Assembly: GCA_964247055.1 (NCBI GenBank)
Contig: OZ176053.1
Span: 8,122,001-8,186,000 of the forward strand
DNA length: 64,000 nucleotides
Origin: Paragordius varius
Lineage: Eukaryota; Nematomorpha
Reading direction: 5' to 3'
Within the stretch, counting starts at the first letter, position 1, and every line of letters begins with the position of its first letter. The notes below the pieces were generated by a model. The model was not told the DNA's origin. It did no database searches and saw nothing but the letters and a program-made list of their open reading frames with translations. Below, in pieces: positions 51,901 through 62,200 of the stretch. The position numbers and the translations under genes were made by a program.

Positions 51901-54477
51901 CAGTAAATATATTTTATTTTCACGTTATTATACGACGAATTCCTCATCATTATTGCAAACCCTCGTCGTTAAATACTCAATTAAAACAAACTAAGAATAT
52001 TTAAAATGAAAAAAATAAACAGTCTTAGATAACTCTGTAATGTAATGTCTAATTTATCAATGTTGTGTTTTTATTTTCCTTTTTTTTGATTCTCTATTAA
52101 AAATTTACTTATCTTACATATATTAAGGTTTTCACAAATGGAATATTTAAAACATTCATTTTTGGCTTACAACACCGAGTCAAGGATGTTGGCACAACAA
52201 ACAAGAAGCGTTTCCTATCAAAAATTAACACTGTAGCTCCAAAAACTTACCCAAAGGATAATAAGAATAATGTGTTATTGGGTAACAAAAAAATATTCTT
52301 TACAAATGTTAAAAGCAGTAATAAATGGCCATTTGAACAAGAAACGTCAACAACTCCAAATAATACGACTGAAGAAACTATTGCACATTCTTATCACTAC
52401 ATTGATGCCATAACTTTGGAATCTGCTAATCATACACAAGATCAGGTTTTTTTTAAAAGATTTTTATTAGAAATAATAGGGATTGAAAACGAGTTTGTTC
52501 TATTTTCATAACTACTGTTTCCAAAATATACCATTTACACTTCATAACTTTAAGTTGGCTATCCTTGAACATTTCAAGTTTCCTGAACATTTCAATTGGC
52601 CCTTCGATACTTCGATTGATCCCTAATTTTTTGAAACTTGCGTATGACCATCATTTCTGCATGTTTTTATCTATTTTTAACAAATATCTTTATTTATTAA
52701 TATATTTTTATTTAAAATAAACATTTTCATTAAATAAAAACCTTTTTTGTTTCCAACTATTTTTTTTAATTTGACAATATTTGTATCATATTAATGTATT
52801 TAGCTAAAAATTACACCACAAAATTCAAAAAAATTTACCCTTTTAATATTAAGATAATTAAAAAGTTTTAAGATATTGATAATGATATACGGTTCTTGAA
52901 TGACAAAATGTTGATATCCCTTTAAAAGATTAGGTTAAACAAAGATAATAGGACAAAAATGGTAGGATAGCTGATTAATTAATGGTTTGATTGGATAAAA
53001 GTTAGAAACAAAATATTGAAGGGCCAACTTTAAGTGTTTAAGGACATTTTTGAAGAGCAAATGGTATATTTTTTAAAGTTATAGCATTCGGTCTACAAAC
53101 GGGTAATTAGAATTTAATTTATATTTTATCATCTGTACGAATAGAATAAAGCACCACCAAATCGCGTTGCTTCAATAAATTCACCTTTGGATAGTAACAA
53201 GGATATCAATAGTTTTCAATCGGTTAATCGCTCGATACCTACCCCAAGCACTCTGCTATATAATACCAAATCTCCTGTTGTAAATAATAACGGTTTCGGT
53301 TTTTCCCTAATATCTCCAATGAGTAATAATGCTAGTATGTTGATTGAAAGTGATCCCATATATTATACACACATTTTGCGTTCGAATGGGTTACCCTCAC
53401 CCTTTATTCTTACACCTTTGGGCGGCCCTTCACACCTTAATCATCAATTATACGGTGTTGGTGGTGGCTGTTTTAGTTTTGGAGACAGGAGTGATGATGT
53501 TGAAAGTCGTAGAATGTTATTAAGCTCTGAGGGTGGGAATTTCGATGGTTCTTCTGTTCCCGAGCCTTTAACTCCGGCCCCAGCAATCGAGTGGAAAGCT
53601 TCCACACCATTCAGTAACTTGAGCATCAATAATAATATTCATGGTGGAACAAACGCTTTTACATTTGATCCAAAACATCGGTATGAAAATGGAAGCGCTG
53701 TTGTACAAGCATGTGATGGAAAAAATGGGTATTTTAAATAGAGAAAGACTTAATAAGATCATATAACGAAACAATATAAAGTTTTAGAAAATATGTGTGA
53801 TATCATGATTATACGTTGTAACATTGTGTTTTATTTTCAATACAAGACTCGATATTGACTTTTGTGGAAGAATATATTATAAATCTGGCATAAAAACTAA
53901 AAAATAGGTTTCCGTTTTTATTTAAACAATATCTATTAAATATTTGGAGCTAAATGCAACCTAATTTTTTAAATATTGTTTTGGACTTTAGACTGGATTA
54001 TATAATATACTATTTAATTTTGGTATAAATAATATCTAAATAGATTAACTAGCAAATATAAAACTCTTTTATAAGCGTTGTTTTTATGAATGATATGAAT
54101 GCTATTATAGTACAATCCTAAATAATTAAAATTACAATGAAATGTCTACTGTCTCTAAGAATGATTAAACAGACTCGATGTTTTTTTTGCATTTGATAGC
54201 GTATCTTCCATATTTTCTTACATTGTTTTTAAAATTGGCTTGTTTCAATGATTTTAAAATTTTTATTGGTGTGAATATTTCATAATCGCGTGCGTATCTT
54301 GTAATTTTTAGCGCAAACAATGGAGGATTACAAAATTATTATAACATGATCAATTTGAAACACGGTAAATCAAACAGTACGGAATTTAAACCTTTAGCTC
54401 TACTAAATCAAAATACTCCAACCAATCAAAATGATATAACAAACATTCCAACCACAAATTGTGAATCCATAGTTTAA
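39047..54477 (+). CDS. EGFR/ErbB-family receptor with degenerate kinase domain
   Basis: Twenty-seven exons were read: 39047-39119, 39143-39472, 39495-39761, 40453-40833, 41223-41757, 41821-42689, 43362-43541, 44942-45210, 45474-45552, 45616-45705, 45976-46271, 46623-46857, 47022-47098, 47188-47326, 47584-48069, 48171-48254, 48328-48397, 48774-48833, 49536-49775, 50159-50332, 50645-50742, 50957-51041, 51241-51387, 51655-51755, 52128-52445, 53145-53728 and 54312-54477. They give about 2,140 residues; EGFRs are usually 1,200-1,450. Order: signal peptide; L1 (MFTNCTHVKGSLTLYSL); furin-like CR1 (CNGSCWDLEHCQ, CVNGCTGPYDTDC); L2 (LRSIKAITGYLRIQ); CR2 (GCWGPGPHRCVSC) interrupted by a long insertion; transmembrane helix (GIFLFVLFVLIII); long juxtamembrane region; kinase-like domain; low-complexity tail. 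All junctions keep frame except 43541 to 44942, where a small exon is probably missing. The first two introns are 23 and 22 nt. No fibronectin domains are present, which argues against an insulin receptor. Confidence 0.9.
42245..43541 (+). other. Cysteine-poor insertion in the receptor's second cysteine-rich region
   Basis: Immediately after CWGPGPHRCVSC the protein leaves the furin-like pattern for roughly 210 residues (exons 41821-42689, from 42245, and 43362-43541). It contains only one cysteine, several N-glycosylation sequons (NYS, NMS, NKT) and helix-forming stretches such as ILGAEIAFLLEDF. The cysteine pattern resumes at CHHECEEGCLGAG in exon 44942-45210. No family was recognised for the insertion. 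Confidence 0.7.
42924..42965. repeat. (TA)n microsatellite in receptor intron
   Basis: About 21 TA dinucleotides, the longest in the window; a second run of about 11 lies at 42740-42762, just past the exon 6 donor, and another at 46526-46547. Confidence 0.9.
44569..44892. mobile_element. hAT-like element in receptor intron, copy 3
   Basis: Starts CAGGGGTGTCCAACACGCGG, the least decayed terminus of the family, with GGACCCGCG shortly after and AAATGCGGCTCGC near the other end. The right terminus is not clear (candidate CTATTTCTG at 44892) and the flanks do not give a convincing 8-bp duplication. It lies in the intron between exons 43362-43541 and 44942-45210. Confidence 0.5.
48372..48702. repeat. 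Tandem duplication spanning the end of receptor exon 17 and its intron
   Basis: A unit of about 173 bp starting TTTACAGACAAATGGAAATC is repeated directly from 48545, where about 20 bp have been lost. The unit includes the last 19-26 coding bases, the donor ATGA|GTATAT and following intron. The second copy is preceded by a T-rich tract and AG, so it looks like a 19-nt exon (48552-48570) with acceptor and donor; including it would shift the frame. High identity points to a recent event. Confidence 0.85.
50129..50150. repeat. (CATA)n microsatellite before a receptor exon
   Basis: Five to six CATA units directly precede the TTTTTCAG acceptor of exon 50159-50332. Confidence 0.85.
52527..53068. 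mobile_element. Foldback-like element with 21-bp repeat arms, copy 2
   Basis: Ends are TATACCATTTACACTTC and GAAGAGCAAATGGTATA. The left arm has about three 21-bp units of the type CCTGAACATTTCAA followed by CTTCGATACTTCGATTGA; the right arm carries inverted partners (GAAGGGCCAACTTTAAG). The core is AT-rich and non-coding. It lies in the receptor intron between exons 52128-52445 and 53145-53728, leaving the exons intact. Confidence 0.7.
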
Positions 54478-55163
54478 TCACCAAATGCCAAATTTTTATT
54501 AGATCTCTCTCTATCTCATATGTGCCTATATATCCTTATACATTTGTTACCAAGTTAATCATGTTATTACATATATATTATATAGTTTTTTATATATGCA
54601 AAATATAATATAATCGCCATTTTCTACGTTTTATATTAAAATTTTATATAAAATAGATTTTACATAGCCATGAATCATTTATTATATGAAATAGATTTTA
54701 TATATTAATATTATGAATCTCTTAAATATAGTCTGTTCAATGAAATATATTATAAATATATATTATATAAATTAAATGCCTCTAAATTTTGTTAATACAT
54801 CAGTGGAATGAATATTCTTAAAACAACATTCTCTGACTCTTCATGTTATTTAACAGTGCTTCTAAATTGATTAGCTTATGCTTGCTAATCATGCACTTTT
54901 CCGACGTTACGTTTTAATAGGGTTAATTTTTTGTTATAATCGTTTAAAAATACCACCTTTTTTCCATTAGCTGTATAACATAATATATTTTTAAATATAG
55001 TTATTTAATTTTTGGTTAAAAAATGCGGTTTAAACACATTAATATTTGGTTCGATTCTATTTTGATGGAATATCCAAAAATCAATAATTTTGGCTATAAA
55101 CGCAATTTGGAATTTTGAGTTTTTAAGGTTATCGTAAAGAAATTTTCTATTTTTAAATTTATT
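54478..55163. other. Short convergent intergenic interval
   Basis: Holds the 3' ends of the receptor gene (+) and FEM1 (-), which converge here. AT-rich with several TATATA stretches; no other feature seen. Confidence 0.6.
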
Positions 55164-57995
55164 TTAATGTAATTGCATATATTGTAAGAGTTGTCGTACT
55201 GACCGCAATTCATTAACAGGTATGTTATATTTGATGATGGCAATAGATGCCAAACATTTGAGATTAACATTTTTGAGAGGATATGACCATGTTTGCCCAA
55301 TAATAGTTATGCCCGCTTCTCGTCCTAATTTGTTCATAGCATCGTAATGGGATCCGTTTCGAAGCAACATTTTAATAATTTGAATCATGATAAAATCTTC
55401 GGGCAAGAGTGCAGCCAAATGAAGTGGAGTATTTTTAAGAATATCTCGAGCATTTAGATTAGATCCCGTTTCTATTAAAAGCTTAGTTACATTAAGGCAA
55501 GGAAATGTTGTTTTTGGGTGATAATATCCAAAGGTTGAACTATCCAAACACAAATGCAAAAGAGTAGAGAGTGAGTTTGTCACAGGATTCATTTTTAAAA
55601 GGGTATAGAGAAGACAACGAAACTCCTGTATTTCAGTATCTTTCGGATGTTCAGTGAAAAATGAAACGTGAAATAAGTACAACATATTCATGAGCGTTTT
55701 TTTAAAATATTGTTCTTGGACGACAGAACTCGGTTTTATGTTGAGATATGAAATGGCTGCTGGCATTTCTTTAGCCATGACTTTTGCTATCCGCATTATA
55801 ATTGACATATTGATGGGTTCATTTATTATGGATTCTTTGTACTTTACCGACATCTCATTCAGGACTATACATATGGTTTTCCCGGTAAACACTGTGTCCG
55901 GGTGAAAAATTGCGTCGGAGCGCAGTCTAATCTCCAACACATAAATCCATATAAGGAGACATTTGTTGAATTCATTGAGATCGGCATATACTGCCCCGCG
56001 GTATAACAGACGATATATGGTTTCGCGATGAGTTACGCCCAAAACTCGTTCGGAAATAAGCAGAGAGTTTAAATGCATAACTTCACTGTCATATCTAATT
56101 AATTCAATGTCATCTGGCGTATTAAATTCATCCAGTCCAAAAGATGTTAGACAATGATTTTGCAAATGTTGTTTTGGCAGACGCTTTTCTTTCCTCAGAG
56201 TTATGGCTTCAAGCCAAAAATGTACAGCCACCGACATATCATGGATTTTTTCGAGAATACTAGATCCCAACAATTCATATTGGTTTGCAATGTGTTCAAA
56301 ACTGTATTTTGGGCTTTGAGCTAAGGGTTCAAACATTTTTACAAGACCCATAATTGCGGATGTTTGAATGGCATCATCTCCAAAAGCTGTTTTTAATGTT
56401 ACATCAGATCCTGATTCCATTAGAAATGTCACTGTATCTAACCGATTTTCCTGTACAGCATAATGCAATGCAGTTTTTCCATGCATATCTTGTGCATTTA
56501 TACAGGCTCCGTGTTTTATTAGCAATTTTATCAGGTCAATATTTTGGACAGAGTTAATGAGACAAGTACCACCGTGTACATTTGGTATATTGACATCGGC
56601 CCCCTTTTCCAACAAATATTTTACGACATCAATCCTATTCATGTAACATGCGGACCGTAAAGGTGTCGATCCCGAATCAGATGAGGCATTCACATCGGCT
56701 TTTCCTATCAAATATATTTTAAAACTCAAGGGATATCAAAAGTAAACAGTTTATGGCAATAGTTTACGCCCGACCATGTTTTGATGATTATTTACGGTTT
56801 AAATTTATCATATATAATAATCCTAAATACACGAATCAAACCTTTTATTTGTGGTTTTAAAAACAAGTCCTCAAATAAAACTGTATCAAACTAATCTGGA
56901 ATTAGTGAAAAAAACCTCTTTATATTATCAAGATATTGGATTATAAATATTTATTTAATTATCCTTAACAAATATTAACGACTAAAGCAGACATATTATA
57001 ATTATAATAATGACAATTTAAGATTGTGAAAGTATACGAATATAAAGAAATTTTGTTCAATACTTAATTTTAATAAATTAATGTAAAATTTTCTTTAATT
57101 TTAGTTTTAAAACTGAATGCATGGCCTTTGGTCATTTTACGAAAGGCCAATTAAATAAAAACTTGGTTTTGAACCGATAAAGAGTCAACGGATTAATTTG
57201 TCGTTTTTCGTTAAATAGAACGCCCAAAACTGGAACCGTTTCCAAGTTGATCATACCTACTAATAATATCCATTTTTATTACAAACACTCTGGAAAACAA
57301 AATTGAGATTAAAGTATATTCTACAGGTACACAGGTGTAAGTGTATTTATATAAATCTGAAGAATGCAGTCGAAATTAAAATGAAAAAATGACCAATCCA
57401 AATGCCAACTTTAGAATATAAAAACTTGTAATAAAACAATGTTGCGAAAATATTTAATATTAATTTGATTCTATGAAGCGAGTCGCTTCAGCCAATTTAA
57501 AATAATTCAGCGTTAGCATGATGTAATTTGTTTATAATATAATTAATACCATTTGCATACTTAAGCAAATAAAAACGTAAAAGGCCAATTTTTGTAACAA
57601 TTAACTTTGTTATATAATGATTTAACCATACATATCAAACCTATTTCCACCAAAACTTGAATAATTGGTAAAAATCCTTTGATGCAAGCACACCACAAGG
57701 GCGTAACTATGTGTCTCGTAGTTTCGATTTCCTCAATTTTTAGAAGACATTTTTGTTCTACATCCGCATAACAATCTTTCACTAAGAATCGAATTATATC
57801 CTTTTTTGCATTGTTGGAAACGGCTACAAATAAGGGAGTTAAAAAGCTTCTCTGATGGCAAACAATTTGTTTTCGAGTGTTTGGGGGATATGATAAGAGT
57901 GTTCGCCGTAAATTGGGACTAATTTCAGGTATGTTTCGAAGAAGTCCTTCGAATAAACGATCGATTATAGTAGTTTCGGGATGTTGAAATGACAT
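55164..57995 (-). CDS. FEM1: FEM1, ankyrin-repeat substrate receptor of a CUL2 ubiquitin ligase
   Basis: Two exons on the minus strand, 57641-57995 and 55164-56704, join through ATAG|GTTTGA and TTGATAG|GA to give 631 residues, close to the 620-670 of animal FEM1 proteins. The N-terminal half is ankyrin repeats (TPLWCACIKGFLPIIQVLVE, STPLRSACYMNRIDVVKYLL, KTALHYAVQENRLDTVTFLM). The middle carries the FEM1-specific region (SLLISERVLGVTHRETIYRL, YRGAVYADLNEFNKCLLIW). Two further ankyrin repeats follow (NTPLHLAALLPED), then a BC-box-like NLKCLASIAI at the C-terminus, where FEM1 proteins bind elongin and CUL2. FEM1 proteins recognise C-terminal degrons. Some repeats are more divergent than in FEM1A/B/C, so the paralog class cannot be set. 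It is convergent with the receptor gene. Confidence 0.93.
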
Positions 57996-59243
57996 TAAAA
58001 GGTAATTATTTAGAACACAAGTGTTCTTTATTCATATAGTCAGGTATAATTAATAATTTTTCGTAATGAAAAAATAGCCGTACCTTTAAATTTTAAAAAG
58101 CTGTGCAGTAATAACAAATTTGGAAAATTTTAGTTGACTTCCTTTTATTAGTTGTTTATTGGATTTTCGGGGTTGTTGTCCTAATTAATTGCATTTTATT
58201 ATACTGATGCCTCAAATTTGCCGCTAAGTAATTGTTAATCGCTTAAAAACAGGCAAATGAAAACGAATTAAGTTGAAAATAAATTTATTAAAATGTAGTA
58301 GTTATTCCTTTAGTATAAATTTTTGCCAATTATTTTGAAAACCACTGTTTTTCCAGTCAAACTTAATTAAAGACAGTAATTTCACAAAACTGTCTAATAT
58401 ACAAACGTAAAATTAAATTATATTTTTACAAAATAACTTTTAATAATAAGATCGGTGTAATGAACCTCAAATGTAATGAAGTATGGTATTAATTTAGAAT
58501 AATCATTATATTAGTTATTATTGGAAAGCATTAAAGGGGATTTTATGTATAAATTTACAAAAGTAGTATCTTATTGTTATAATTTCCCAAGCAAATCTAT
58601 TTATATTTTATTGAAAATAAGGTTAAAAAATCTTTTTAATTGTATTACATCAGTAAACTACAATAAGCTTTGAAAAATAAGGGCCAAAGCAAAATTAAAA
58701 AAATTGAAATATTTTCCATTTTCCAGTAAAATCATAAATTTTCACGAGTTTAAAATTACGGCAAATATTATTAAAATATCAAAAATTCGCGTTTACAAAA
58801 AAATAAAAATATATTTTATAAAGGTTTTACTAGTTAACTATGAGGAAAGAATGTTTATTATCTAGATAGTTTCGGAGTGCAGTATATATTATTTATTACA
58901 ATAAATACCTAACATAATGAGCTACAAATTAACAGCGCCTATAAATTAATTTGCTTTATAATCGTTTAAAATTAAATGTAACTTCGTATTTTCTGGGTAT
59001 TTTGGAGTACCCATAATGATTTTATTTTGATATTAAAACTTATTGAATGATTTAGTTGCATATGTGGCTTTTTGATGAGGTATTTCATATTAAATTTTAT
59101 TCATAGAACAAATTAATGAAAGGCAATTATTAGTCAGAAATCAGAACTTTAAGATCCCTAAAATAATTAAATATAAACAAGTATACAACACAATCAAATT
59201 TATTCAATATCTCATTATTTATAAATTTTATCTAATAATCTTA
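57996..59243. other. Intergenic between FEM1 and CWC22
   Basis: Lies upstream of FEM1 and downstream of CWC22, both on the minus strand, so it should hold the FEM1 promoter and the CWC22 3' UTR. Nothing distinctive was recognised in the AT-rich sequence. Confidence 0.5.
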
Positions 59244-62200
59244 TTATCTTCGATGTTTATGTTTCTTCTTTTTGGGCGGCGAATCAGGTGTACGTTTTCT
59301 TTTGCTATAAATTCATAAAAATATATTGAGAAATAATATAGGCTAAGCCAGAATAAAAATTGACAATAATTTTATTTGAGAAAATTTAAACTAAATATGG
59401 ATGGGTTTTTGACCGGAAAACAAAAATAACCTAACTGCTTGAGGGGCGTTCAGGATTATAACCAGTTTAGAAATATAAGTACAATAGATTGTTATATATA
59501 TTGTAATAAATCTTCATCTGAGGAATAATTTAAATTAGATAGTGTCGAATCTTACATAACTATATAATAACATTACCCAAGAGTATCTTACAGGCTAAAA
59601 ATATAAAAGTGGGTGATTAGATGGAAACATCTTTTTTCTATAAATTGATAAATAATAATGACACCATCAAGACTAGAGATTCCTTGACAACACCTAAGGA
59701 TCAATAAGAGCCATCATGTATAAAACTATGAAACAACTTACTGTTTAACTTTTTTGCGCTCTTCCTTATCCTTTTTATTATGTTTGGGTTTGATTTTGGG
59801 TTGAGGTTCTTCTGGTTCAGATTGTTCAGAATCATCGTCGCTGGTAGAAGAAGCCAGGGCTTGTAAAGCGGCCGCTTGAAGCATGGCTTCATGTTCTTTT
59901 GCTTCATTCAATTCCTTTTGAGCTGCTTTAGTCGAAGCGAGATGGACACGCAAATCTTCACTAAAACAAACATGTAAAATATATTTTATTTAGTGTAAAG
60001 AAAACAACAAACACACTTTTAATATACCATTTCCCAGTCTAAATAAACGTTTTCCCAGTCAATCGAAACATTTTCCCAGTGAATCGAAACGTTTTCCCAG
60101 TCAATCGAAACGTTTTCCCAGTCAATCGAAACAATTTCCCAGTCAATAAAAACATTTTCCCAATCAATAAAAACGTTTTCCCAGTCAATAACGGTTTTAT
60201 TTTTGATGATAAGTATCAAAACAAGATAGAAAAATAACATTTAACCATTATCAGCGTAATATTAGGACATTATTTTTTATAAAATCACAATTATTTAATG
60301 ACAATATTTCCTATATATTCCAATACACAATCATTAATAATTTATTCTTTAAAAGCTATATTTTATTAACTAGAAGAATATTTTATGGTTTTTAAGTATT
60401 TTTAAGAAAATTTAATAATTTTTTTATTTTATCGATGGTTTGCATTAATATTCGAGGCTAACTTTTAAAGTCTATAGTTACGGATAATAAAATTTATAAA
60501 AATATACCATTTTTATCTCAAATTGGTCATTTAACACTTCATATTGGGTCTTAAACATAAATTTTACCCTATTTTTTATATTTATCATTTGGTTCATCGC
60601 AGCCTAAGGCGGCCTTCCGAATCTTTGTGCGGCCCGCGAAAAATTTGGAAAACCAATGCAAAAATTTGCCAACAAGATCTTAGTAAAATTCATATTTCTT
60701 ACGCTATTATTCTAATGAGTCTATAAAATTGACAACGAATTAAAAAATTCTTATGTTTAAGATCGAATAAATTGTTTATGAATGTCCTTATATAATACGA
60801 ATTCGGAACGCCGTGCTTTTTGAGTTAAAAATGTGGCCCGCAAAGCCATTGTGTTAGAATATCCTTTTTTATAAAATATTTTTACATGAAATACATATAT
60901 AAAACCATGTTTTGTTCAAATTTTTTTCCGACAGTATTTTTTACACAATTCGAAGACATGTTTATGATCCAATTTGAAGTGTTAAATGACCAATTTGAGA
61001 TAAAATGGTATATTTTTATAAATTTTATTATCCGTAACTATAGACTTTAAAAGTTAGCCTCGAATATTAATGCGAACCATCGATAAAAAAAAAAATATTA
61101 AATATTTTCTTAAAAATACTTAAAAACCATAAAATATTCTTCTAGTTAATAAAATATAGCTTTTAAAGAATAAATTATTAATGATTGTGTATTGGAATAT
61201 ATAGGAAATATTGTCATTAAATAATTGTGATTTTATAAAAAATAATGTCCTAATATTACGCTGATAATGGTTAAATGTTATTTTTCTATCTTGTTTTGAT
61301 ACTTATCATCAAAAATAAAACCGTTTTTATTGACTGGGAAAACGTTTTTATTGATTGGGAAAATGTTTTTATTGACTGGGAAATTGTTTCGATTGACTGG
61401 GAAAATGTTTCGATTGACTGGGAAAACGTTTCGATTGACTGGGAAAACGTTTCGATTGACTGGGAAAACGTTTCGATTGACTGGGAAAATGTTTCGATTG
61501 ACTGGGAAAACGTTTATTTAGACTGGGAAATGGTATACATAACCATAAAGTGTTTCTAAAGATATTAGCGTAGATCCGAAGGTTTTTAGTTACAATGTAA
61601 GATTTAATTCACAAAAGTCAACTTTGGTTAAGTTAGTAGTGTTAAAATCATTGTTATTTTTATAAATTATAAAAATATTAAAAAAAGTTTATTGAAATGT
61701 GGCGTAAAAATTAAAATATATAAATATTGGGTAACGAACCCTAAAAATATATTTTCTTACGTTAGTGGACCCAAACCAATAGTAGTGAAAAAATTAATGG
61801 CCATTATCGTATTTTGAGGGTCATCTTTGGGGAAAAGACCTTGAAAACTTTCCTCCATGAATCTAAACGTAAAAAATATTAGGCCTATGAGTAATAATTT
61901 TTATAAACTTTCATAAAATTTGGGTAATTAAATAAGAAATTTGGGTACGGATCCGAAAGACGAGCTTTTAAGGTCTCCATTCCCATAAATTCGGCTAATT
62001 CTTGAAATACGCCTTTTATCAATATTCGACTGGACGACGTGGTTTCAGGGTTAGTGAGTTGAACACATTCAAAAGCCTACAATATATTATTTTTAGCCAA
62101 TATGATATTATTTTATCCGTCTGCATCAGTATTCTAAATATATATTTTTTTAATTAAGTAATATATAATTTTAACCGTCAAGTTGATATATGTAATAAAA

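Larger units (their letters stand above)
60023..61537. mobile_element. Foldback-like element with 21-bp repeat arms, copy 3 (outer)
   Basis: Ends are TATACCATTTCCCAGTC and GACTGGGAAATGGTATA. Each arm (60023-60502 and 61013-61537) starts with a tandem array of 21-bp units containing CCCAGTCAATCGAAAC (7 to 9 copies) and continues with near-identical AT-rich sequence. The right arm has about two more units than the left. The arms form a nearly perfect palindrome of about 480 bp around the inner element 60503-61012. Reading across the array gives spurious repeats of IDWENVS on both strands. It lies inside a CWC22 intron. Confidence 0.85.

Noticed and set aside
39047-54477. Insulin-receptor assignment for the large receptor
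   Set aside because: L1-CR-L2 would fit, but L2 is followed by a second furin-like region rather than fibronectin type III domains and there is no alpha/beta cleavage layout.
39047-54477. The receptor being a decaying pseudogene
   Set aside because: All recognised exons are open with canonical GT-AG borders, and phases agree at every junction but one, which is best explained by a missed exon.
60023-61537. Possible CRISPR-like array
   Set aside because: The 21-bp units are contiguous without spacers, occur as inverted arms of a transposon, and the window is eukaryotic.
60019-61559. Repetitive open frames reading IDWENVS on both strands
   Set aside because: They are by-products of the 21-bp inverted arrays of the Foldback-like element (21 bp equals 7 codons) and start or stop inside transposon sequence.
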